Part shown: piece by piece, positions 1 to 5,305 of the stretch
Layout: each line of letters opens with the position of its first letter
Position numbering within the stretch: position 1 is the first letter of the stretch
NCBI GenBank assembly: GCA_934869045.1
Contig: CAKXAF010000014.1
Span: 1-17,212 of the forward strand
DNA length: 17,212 bases
Direction: 5' to 3'
Source: an uncultured Nitrososphaerota archaeon
GTDB taxonomy: Bacteria > Bacillota > Clostridia > Oscillospirales > Ruminococcaceae
Translations under genes and position numbers: made by a program
The notes under the pieces: generated by a model
Told to the model about the DNA's origin: nothing
The model's database searches: none
The model's input: only the letters and a program-made list of their open reading frames with translations

Positions 1-1224
1 GGTGTAGACCTCCCGGGGGGAAATCCCTTCCCGCAGGGCGATAGCGGCGGCAGTCCCCACCGCCTGGCCCAAAAGGGAACAGGTGGCCATAACCCGTGTG
101 GAGCTCATGGCAGTATGGGTCACGCTGATATTCCGCCCGGCGAAAAACAGGTTCGGCACATCAGCGGAATAAAGGCAGCGGTAAGGAATCCCATAAGGAG
201 AAGGCGCCGAATGGAAGATGGTCGGCTCCTCCCTGGTGTCGAAGCCGCCGGGGTGATGGTCGTCCATAGGCCAGCCGCCGTAGGCAACCAGATCCTCAAA
301 GCGGCCCTCCGCCCTGACGTCGTTCTGGGTCAGGACATAATCGCCGATGTAGCGGCGGGATTCCCGCTTTCCGGGGAGAATACCGATCCAGTCGATGTCA
401 AAATTGCGGTTTTTCTCCCGATTTTCCGGATCGTTTTTCAGATAGTCCCACATACCGTAGGCGACGCGGAGAAGCTCGTCACGGATCGTCTCGGTGTCAC
501 GGATGGTATCCTGCATGCCGCCCAGTTCCATGTACCAGAAGTTTTCCCCGTCCGCGTGGAGGTTCGGCTGCCGGTGGGGGAGGTCCTCCTTGGTGATCTT
601 CCGCGCCCAGGACGGCGGGATGAATACCCGCTCCTCGGGATATTCCCGCGCCTGGATCATGCAGCTCATCCCCATGGTGCAGGCATCAGCCTTAACAGGG
701 GCTATATCCTCGCCGTACTCCTCCCGGCCCTCCCGGCCCATACGGAAGCGGGCTCCAGTAATCGGGGCCAGGATGCTGTCACCGGAGCAGTCGGCGAAAA
801 GCGCCGCGGAAAAGGTGTGGTACTGCTGGGTGGTCAGCTGCCAGCAGGTGATCTGCGTGAGACGGCCGTCTTCCATCCTTCCGTCGAGGCAGGAACAGTT
901 GAGGAACAGCTGGAGGTTCGGCTCGTTTTTAGCCGCCTCCAAAAGGACGCTATCCCAGATAGGATAGTTTTTATAGGGGTTGCGCCAGTAGTTTTCCAGC
1001 TCCAGTTCCTCGATGATGCCGGTCTCCCGCAGATTTTCGCCCCCGGCTCCGCAGACCCACATCCGGACCTCTGAGGAGGCGTTGCCTCCCAACATGGGCC
1101 GGTCCTGAATCAACGCGGTTTTCCGTCCGTGGCGGGCAGCGGCAAGGGCCGCGGACAGACCGGAAAGTCCGCCGCCGACCACACAAAATTCCACGTTGTG
1201 GGAAACCGTTTCAAAAATCCCCAT
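1..1224 (-). CDS. FAD-dependent oxidoreductase (partial, C-terminus off the left edge)
   Basis: The 408 visible codons start at an ATG preceded by GGGAGGAAG at good spacing and run off the window without a stop. Seen: a Rossmann FAD-binding motif close to the N-terminus (VVGGGLSGLSAALAAARHG, about residues 16-34), then LGGNASSEV (about 45-53). Near the visible end is a second FAD-family block, LFFAGRNISVTHTAMSSTRV, followed by a Gly/Ala-rich helix (LLGQAVGTAAAIAL). This arrangement is that of the FAD_oxidored (PF12831) family, soluble flavoproteins often annotated only as FAD-dependent oxidoreductases. The substrate cannot be read from the sequence. There is no signal peptide, so it is probably cytoplasmic. 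It lies 113 bp downstream of a membrane-protein gene on the same strand, separated by a strong hairpin; I found no convincing promoter of its own. The family call is firm; the reaction is unknown. Confidence 0.88.
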   Translation of the reverse strand, partial: MGIFETVSHNVEFCVVGGGLSGLSAALAAARHGRKTALIQDRPMLGGNASSEVRMWVCGAGGENLRETGIIEELELENYWRNPYKNYPIWDSVLLEAAKNEPNLQLFLNCSCLDGRMEDGRLTQITCWQLTTQQYHTFSAALFADCSGDSILAPITGARFRMGREGREEYGEDIAPVKADACTMGMSCMIQAREYPEERVFIPPSWARKITKEDLPHRQPNLHADGENFWYMELGGMQDTIRDTETIRDELLRVAYGMWDYLKNDPENREKNRNFDIDWIGILPGKRESRRYIGDYVLTQNDVRAEGRFEDLVAYGGWPMDDHHPGGFDTREEPTIFHSAPSPYGIPYRCLYSADVPNLFFAGRNISVTHTAMSSTRVMATCSLLGQAVGTAAAIALREGISPREVYT

Positions 1225-1300
1225 GTCGCTTCCTCCCTTGTTTCATCTTTACAAAATGCACAAATTAAGGGCCTCCTGGCGTCCTGCCGGAAATCGCCAA

Positions 1301-1327
1301 GGAGGAGGGGGGCGCTGCCCCTCCTCC
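1301..1327 (-). terminator. Strong stem-loop, possible terminator or processing hairpin
   Basis: A perfect 10-bp GC-rich stem (GGAGGAGGGG pairing with CCCCTCCTCC) with a 7-nt loop lies 10 bp past the stop of the membrane-protein gene and upstream of the FAD oxidoreductase gene. On the minus strand it is followed by UUGGCGAUUUCC, which is not a real U tract, so it may be a partial terminator or an mRNA-stabilising hairpin rather than a strong intrinsic terminator. The plus-strand side has a better T run (after GTATG), but no plus-strand gene ends here. Confidence 0.4.
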
Positions 1328-1337
1328 TCCGTATGTT

Positions 1338-1805
1338 TTATTTTTCCTGCATCAACTGTGCCCGCTGGCGCCCGCTGAAATATCCGATGGCGAAAAGCGC
1401 CGCCATTAAGACAAATCCCACCACCTGAAGGGCCGTGTTGGAAACCTGGGTGACGCCGTCCACTACCGGGCTGAACCGCATCACCAGACGCACGGAAATC
1501 ATGGTCAGGGAAGCGGCAAATTTCTGGGACAGCGCCTGCAGCCAGACCAGTTTCTCCACCACGCCGTACTCCTGCCACAGATAAACCGCCAGAGAAAGCA
1601 ACCCAATGCTATTTCCCAGAAGCAGCGCCGCAGCGGGATTGGATATCCGGCGGCTGTACCGCCAGCCTGCCCAATACCAGGCTGCCAGGGTTACGAGAGT
1701 CACAAGGGTGGACAGGAAACCATTCACCCCGACCGCAAGTTCCCAGAGCCAGCCCAACAGGCACGGCATCAACGCGTAGGCCGCGCATTCCAGAATTCCC
1801 AGCAC
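1338..1805 (-). CDS. Hypothetical membrane protein, 155 aa, about four TM helices
   Basis: I do not recognise a family. The GTG start is chosen because a GAGGTGAT ribosome site lies 5 nt upstream; the nearby ATG is in another frame. The protein is very hydrophobic. Likely membrane segments are around residues 5-25, 30-48, 58-77 and 123-143. Between the third and fourth is an amphipathic stretch (about 80-118) that may lie on the membrane surface. The tail is short and charged (SGRQRAQLMQEK). It has its own sigma-A promoter just upstream. It directly follows the VanS-like kinase gene on the same strand, so it may belong to that regulon, but this is inference from position only. It resembles no van resistance protein I know. 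Confidence 0.72.
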   Translation of the reverse strand: MLGILECAAYALMPCLLGWLWELAVGVNGFLSTLVTLVTLAAWYWAGWRYSRRISNPAAALLLGNSIGLLSLAVYLWQEYGVVEKLVWLQALSQKFAASLTMISVRLVMRFSPVVDGVTQVSNTALQVVGFVLMAALFAIGYFSGRQRAQLMQEK

Positions 1806-1825
1806 TCCGCATCACCTCTGGAACC

Positions 1826-1854
1826 AGTATACTATATCCGCAGGTGGTTTGCAA
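1826..1854 (-). promoter_or_regulatory. Sigma-A promoter of the 155-aa membrane protein gene
   Basis: On the minus strand, TTGCAA (-35) is followed after exactly 17 bp by TATACT (-10). The predicted start of transcription is about position 1819, leaving a short leader before the GTG start. The promoter lies just after the kinase gene, so this gene can be expressed separately from the two-component operon. Confidence 0.6.
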
Positions 1855-1876
1855 GCCCTCCCCGCCTTTTCAGGCG

Positions 1877-3022
1877 TTAAACCTGCGGCGCCTCCGGAGC
1901 TTTTTCCGGTTCTGCCGGGAGGATGACGAAAAACCGGGTCGCCTCCTCATCGCTGGTCACCCGGATCTCCCCGCCGTGGAGTTCAACAATCTCCTTGGCA
2001 ATGGCAAGGCCCAGACCGGCTCCGCCGGTCCGGCTGGAACGGGCGCTGTCCAGACGGTAAAACTTCTCAAAGATGGTATGGAGCTTATGAGGCGGGATCA
2101 CCTGGCCGCGATTTTCAAAAACCACCACCGCCCGGCCGCCCTCAATCCGCCGCATCCCAACACGGATGATGGTCTCCGGGCTGCTGTAGGCCGCCGCGTT
2201 GCGCAGGAGATTATCAAATACCCGGGCGAGCTTATCCGGATCTGCCAGGACGATGACACCCGGCTGGGCGGCGACCTCGCAGCTGAGGTTCTGGGAGGAT
2301 AGGGTGGGATAAAATTCGTCAGCCAACTGCTGAAGCATGACGTCCAGGGGGATCTCACTCTTTTCCAGGTGGATGTTCTGCAGGTTGAAACGGGTGATGT
2401 CAAAAAACTCGTTGATGAGGTCTTCCAGGCGCTGAGCTTTATCCAGGGCAATCTCCAGATATTTGGCCTGAAGCTCGCCGCTGATCTGAGGTTCGTCCCG
2501 CAGCAGGGTCAGGTAACCGATGACGGAGGTCAGAGGGGTTTTCAGATCATGGGCCAGGTAGACCACCAGGTCGTTCTTCCGCTGCTCCGCCTCCTTAGCC
2601 AGCTGCTCGTTGCGGATATTTTCGTTGCGGATAGCGTTCAACTTATTTTCCGTATCCAGAAACTCCGCCGGGAGCTTGACCATACCCTCTCCCTTTTTAA
2701 AGACGGTGTCAATGGAGTCCAGGACCACCTGGAGCTTTTCGTTGGCCTTTTCCTCTGCGCGGCGTTCAGACACCCGGTAGACCAGAACCGCCACCAGCAG
2801 AACCGGCGTCAGCACCAGCAGGAGCCCGATGACAAAAACCAGCGCCTTTTGCTGCACCACAAGATACGGAAGGGTCTGCCCCAGCCAAAACATCCAGTCG
2901 ATGATCACGCCGCCGGAGACGCTGTCCAGCAGAACGAAAAGAACCGTAAAGACGAAAACGACCGCCAGCGCAATCCCGGCGACCAGCCATGCGCCAAAAT
3001 ATCCCCGTTTTCGCTTCTGCAC
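1877..3022 (-). CDS. VanS-like sensor histidine kinase
   Basis: A 381-aa membrane sensor kinase that should autophosphorylate and pass phosphate to the regulator encoded just upstream. I chose the GTG at 3022, 19 bp past the regulator's stop, giving the N-terminus (M)QKRKRGYFG. The reading frame stays open to an ATG at 3106, but that would overlap the regulator gene by 65 bp and adds no family-like residues. Seen: TM helices about 11-32 and 60-82 around a short external loop of only some 27 residues, a HAMP/linker helix, the H-box YLAHDLKTPLTSVIGYL with His158, an N-box (FDNLLRNAAAYSS), and a G-box region EKFYRLDSARSSRTGGAGLG. The first G-box (FENRGQVIP) lacks the usual DxGxG, as in VanS proteins. 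The short external loop suggests a ligand sensed in or near the membrane. A weak 5-bp hairpin with a GAAA loop (1863-1876) follows the stop. Confidence 0.9.
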   Translation of the reverse strand: MQKRKRGYFGAWLVAGIALAVVFVFTVLFVLLDSVSGGVIIDWMFWLGQTLPYLVVQQKALVFVIGLLLVLTPVLLVAVLVYRVSERRAEEKANEKLQVVLDSIDTVFKKGEGMVKLPAEFLDTENKLNAIRNENIRNEQLAKEAEQRKNDLVVYLAHDLKTPLTSVIGYLTLLRDEPQISGELQAKYLEIALDKAQRLEDLINEFFDITRFNLQNIHLEKSEIPLDVMLQQLADEFYPTLSSQNLSCEVAAQPGVIVLADPDKLARVFDNLLRNAAAYSSPETIIRVGMRRIEGGRAVVVFENRGQVIPPHKLHTIFEKFYRLDSARSSRTGGAGLGLAIAKEIVELHGGEIRVTSDEEATRFFVILPAEPEKAPEAPQV

Positions 3023-3041
3023 GTCGCGCCCCCCGCTTTCA

Positions 3042-3722
3042 TCAGTCGATTTTGTATCCGACGCCCCAGACGGTCTTAATGAACCGGGGCTTTCCCACCG
3101 GCTCATTCATCTTTTCCCGGAGATGCCGGATGTGGACCATAACGGTGTTGTTGCTGTTGAGGTATTTTTCTCCCCAGACCTCTTCAAAAAGGCGCTCCGA
3201 GCTGATGACCTGCCCGCGGTTCTCACAGAGCATCCAGAGGATGTCAAATTCGATAGGGGTCAGAAGCAGGGGCTTTTCGTTGAGGGTGCATTCGTGGGTA
3301 CGGCGGTTGATGACCAGTCCGGAGAAGTCAATGATGTCCCGGGAATCTGCCTGGGCCCCGTTGTAGCGGGTGGAGCGGCGCAGCTGGGCTTTGACCCGCG
3401 CCACCAGTTCCAGGGGATTAAAGGGCTTGGTTACATAATCGGCGCCAATGGTCAGGCCGGTGATCTTGTCCATGTCCTCCACCTTGGCAGTGAGCATAAT
3501 CACGGGAAAATTGTAGGACTCCCGAATCTTGCGGCAGAGGGTGAACCCGTCCATAACGGGCATCATAACGTCCAGGATCGCCAGGTCCAGCTCAACCTCC
3601 CGGATGCAGCGGAGAGCGTCCCGGCTGTCATAGAATTTATAAACCGTATAGTTTTCGTTGCACAGGTACAGCTCCACCAAATCGGCGATTTCCTTTTCGT
3701 CGTCCACCACCAGGATATTCAT
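3042..3722 (-). CDS. VanR-like OmpR-family response regulator
   Basis: A 226-aa cytoplasmic DNA-binding regulator. The receiver domain (1-115) has the acidic pair D7/D8, phospho-acceptor D51 (LAILDVMMPVMDG), T78 and K99. The stretch EIADLVELYLCNENYTV and the block DKITGLTIGAD closely follow enterococcal VanR. The C-terminal winged helix (about 128-226) ends in RFIKTVWGVGYKID, as expected for the OmpR/PhoB class. One oddity: the loop normally reading GADDY is GADY here, one residue short. Its start has GGAAGGGGGG upstream. It lies 20 bp after a small membrane-protein gene and 19 bp before the kinase, so the three form one operon. No vanH/A/X-like genes are near. It is likely autoregulated through the direct repeats at 4072-4091. 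Confidence 0.93.
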   Translation of the reverse strand: MNILVVDDEKEIADLVELYLCNENYTVYKFYDSRDALRCIREVELDLAILDVMMPVMDGFTLCRKIRESYNFPVIMLTAKVEDMDKITGLTIGADYVTKPFNPLELVARVKAQLRRSTRYNGAQADSRDIIDFSGLVINRRTHECTLNEKPLLLTPIEFDILWMLCENRGQVISSERLFEEVWGEKYLNSNNTVMVHIRHLREKMNEPVGKPRFIKTVWGVGYKID

Positions 3723-3742
3723 GGGCGCTCCCCCCTTCCTTT

Positions 3743-3991
3743 CTATTCCTGCCCACCGGATTCCAGTTGGACGGGGCCGCTGAACTGCGGGACCTGCCGC
3801 ACAGCCGCGAAGCGGGGCTCGACGGGAGGTTCCGGCGTATAAGGCTGGAAGAGCTCGCGAAGCTGGACATATAGGCCGAGCACCACTGCCGTCAAAAGGC
3901 CAAGCAGAACAGCACCTACGGCAAGCGCCCTTCCCCAGCGGGAGCGGCGCATTTTTTTAGAATGATAAGGATACGGCGTCATAGAAAGCAT
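3743..3991 (-). CDS. Small single-pass membrane protein, first gene of the two-component operon
   Basis: 82 aa from an ATG with AAAGGTGG seven bases upstream; a longer frame from 4018 has no good ribosome site. I do not recognise a family. Seen: a basic N-terminal segment (HSKKMRRSRWGR), one strong TM helix (about residues 22-43, LAVGAVLLGLLTAVVLGLYV), then a Pro/Gln-rich tail (FQPYTPEPPVEPRF...) of about 38 residues. By the positive-inside rule the tail should be outside the cell. Its place as the first gene before the regulator and kinase makes it a candidate accessory protein, for example a signal co-receptor or kinase modulator; this is inference. Confidence 0.7.
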   Translation of the reverse strand: MLSMTPYPYHSKKMRRSRWGRALAVGAVLLGLLTAVVLGLYVQLRELFQPYTPEPPVEPRFAAVRQVPQFSGPVQLESGGQE

Positions 3992-4056
3992 TGTAAGACC
4001 ACCTTTCGGAAAATCCAATTTGCACGGATGCAGAGCGTTTCAGCATCTCGTCTTCT

Positions 4057-4091
4057 ATTATAACGAAAGCTCCGTCAAAATGCCTTCAAAA
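4057..4091 (-). promoter_or_regulatory. Predicted promoter with response-regulator direct repeats
   Basis: On the minus strand a perfect TATAAT (4057-4062) lies about 60 bp before the start of the small membrane protein. There is no -35 box at 16-18 bp. Instead, two 9-bp near-identical direct repeats, TTTTGAAGG (4083-4091) and TTTTGACGG (4072-4080), stand exactly 11 bp apart over the -35 position. Tandem half-sites with an 11-bp period are typical of OmpR/PhoB-family operators, and a missing -35 is typical of activator-dependent promoters. Autoregulation by the operon's own regulator is inferred, not shown. Confidence 0.5.
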
Positions 4092-4106
4092 ATACTTAGC
4101 CAAGCC

Positions 4107-4796
4107 TTAATTCTTTCTTAAATTTACCAGCAGGCCGGGAAGTTCCGCCAGGGTTCGGATGCGGAAGTCCGGCTCCGGCGCTCCGGGGAGTAACCGAGGG
4201 CCGTTCCGCTCCAGCAGACAGACCGGGATCCCAGCGCGGCGGGCTCCCAGGATATCCGCGGCGCTGTCCCCGACGTGAAGGAGACATTCCGGGGCAACGC
4301 CGGTTTCCTCCAGGAGCTGTCGGAAAAATCTCCCGCGGAGATCCTGCTTGTAAGCCCGCAGCTCCTCGGAAAGAAACACGGGGCCGTGGGGAAGCTTTTC
4401 CAGGACCGGACCGGCCATTTCCGTATCAGCGTCGCTGGCAATGAAAACCGGCATCCGGGCGGACACCCGCTCCAGACAGGGGCGCGCGTCCGGATAAAGA
4501 TCTGCGCGGCCGTGTTCGGCGCGGAAGATATCCGCCGCCTCTTCAGGGTCAGCGGATATCTCCAGAGACTTCAGAACGGTTTCCATCCGCCGGACAAAAA
4601 ACTCCCGCATAGGGACGAACTCAACGGCAGCCTCCCGGAAACCCTCCGGCAGGCTGGCGCCTAACAAAGCCGCTGCTTTTTGTGCCAGTTCCGGCTCAAA
4701 CTGGTCCCCCAGGATCCCCCTCCAGACTGCGGGAACCCGGGGATGGATGTCCGCAAGGGTCTGAAAAATGTCGACGCTTACCGCCAAAAAGGCCAT
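4107..4796 (-). CDS. HAD-superfamily hydrolase-like protein
   Basis: 229 aa, with AGGAGGG before the ATG. Seen HAD motifs: motif I VSVDIFQTL (nucleophile D9, T13), motif II IASDAD (S121), motif III AYKQDL (K150), motif IV HVGDSAADILGARRAG (D177, D181). The fold and size fit a Rossmann HAD with a helical cap inserted after motif I (about residues 15-100). The usual general acid two residues after the nucleophile (DxD) is replaced by Phe (D-I-F). This occurs in dehalogenase-like members (D-A-Y) and in the DIFDTL class, so activity may differ from a common phosphatase, or be weak. The substrate is unknown. It has its own promoter and a structured leader of about 170 nt; the two-component operon follows on the same strand. 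Confidence 0.87.
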   Translation of the reverse strand: MAFLAVSVDIFQTLADIHPRVPAVWRGILGDQFEPELAQKAAALLGASLPEGFREAAVEFVPMREFFVRRMETVLKSLEISADPEEAADIFRAEHGRADLYPDARPCLERVSARMPVFIASDADTEMAGPVLEKLPHGPVFLSEELRAYKQDLRGRFFRQLLEETGVAPECLLHVGDSAADILGARRAGIPVCLLERNGPRLLPGAPEPDFRIRTLAELPGLLVNLRKN

Positions 4797-4874
4797 GCCG
4801 TTTCCCTCCTATTTAAAAAAAGGGCTTCCATATATCAAAAGCTTAACGCGGCTTTTTCAAAAAATTGCGGGAGT

Positions 4875-4962
4875 AGAGGGGCAGCGTTCCTTCCCGCGCT
4901 CTGCGGTGGGAAGTCCCTCTCCGACAGCCTGAAATGCCGGACGGTGAAACCCCGCCCGGCAT
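4875..4962 (-). other. Structured 5' leader of the HAD gene (two stem-loops)
   Basis: The 170-nt transcript leader (about 4967 to 4797) can form two stem-loops. The first, at its 5' end (4934-4962), pairs ATGCCGGGCGG with CCGTCCGGCAT: 11 bp with one G-U and a 7-nt loop. The same arms on the plus strand would give an A-C mismatch, so the pairing suits minus-strand RNA. The second (4875-4920) has an outer stem AGAGGG/CCCTCT and an inner stem CTTCCC/GGGAAG. The first hairpin has only UUU after it, so it could also weakly end csoR transcripts. I match no known riboswitch. Confidence 0.45.
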
Positions 4963-4973
4963 CCGTCTGCTTC

Positions 4974-5002
4974 ATTATACTCCGCCCGCCGGAAAATGTC
5001 CA
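4974..5002 (-). promoter_or_regulatory. Sigma-A promoter of the HAD gene
   Basis: On the minus strand TGGACA (-35, one mismatch to consensus) is followed after exactly 17 bp by a perfect TATAAT (-10). It begins just past the csoR stop codon. Predicted transcription start is about 4967. Confidence 0.7.
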
Positions 5003-5004
5003 GA

Positions 5005-5265
5005 TCAAGGCAACGAACGGTCGATCAGCGCGGTCAATTCGTCGATTTTTGAGGTGTCCCCATTTTCCACCGCCTCCTTGACGCAGGATTCCATATGGGC
5101 CTTAAGGACCTCTTTGTTGGCCTTGCGCAGGATCGCCTCCGCAGCCATGATCTGGTGGGCAACGTCCATACAGTAACGGTCGCCCTCGATCATCCGCAAA
5201 ATCCCGTCGATCTGGCCCCGGGCGGTCTTCATCAGGTTCGCAACTTTCTGGTGATCAGCTTTCAT
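5005..5265 (-). CDS. csoR: Copper-sensing transcriptional repressor CsoR
   Basis: 86 aa, all-helical CsoR/RcnR family (PF02583). The ATG at 5265 is chosen over one two codons earlier because GGAGG is 9 nt from it and only 3 nt from the other. Seen: the N-terminal helix with KVANLMKTARGQIDGILRMIEG, then C32, H57 and C61 in the spacing C-x24-H-x3-C, the Cu(I) site of true CsoR proteins (C36/H61/C65 in M. tuberculosis). This separates it from the nickel, formaldehyde and sulfide relatives. It lies 40 bp downstream of copA on the same strand. In the known mechanism the apo-protein binds a GC-rich palindrome and Cu(I) releases it; such a palindrome lies in front of copA, so the pair should be self-regulated. 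Confidence 0.93.
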   Translation of the reverse strand: MKADHQKVANLMKTARGQIDGILRMIEGDRYCMDVAHQIMAAEAILRKANKEVLKAHMESCVKEAVENGDTSKIDELTALIDRSLP

Positions 5266-5305
5266 AATCATTCTCCTCCGGTGTTGAAGTGGTTCCAGCA
5301 GCATT

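Noticed and set aside
3023..3106. Longer N-terminus of the kinase (ATG at 3106)
   Set aside because: It would overlap the regulator gene by 65 bp and encodes no family-like residues; the GTG at 3022 follows the regulator stop at 19 bp.
2829..3842. 337-codon plus-strand frame across the regulator and kinase genes
   Set aside because: It covers two clear genes on the minus strand and shows no motif of its own.
4073..4078. TTGACG as a -35 box for the two-component operon
   Set aside because: Only 10 bp from the TATAAT, too short for a sigma-A promoter. I read it as part of the direct repeats.
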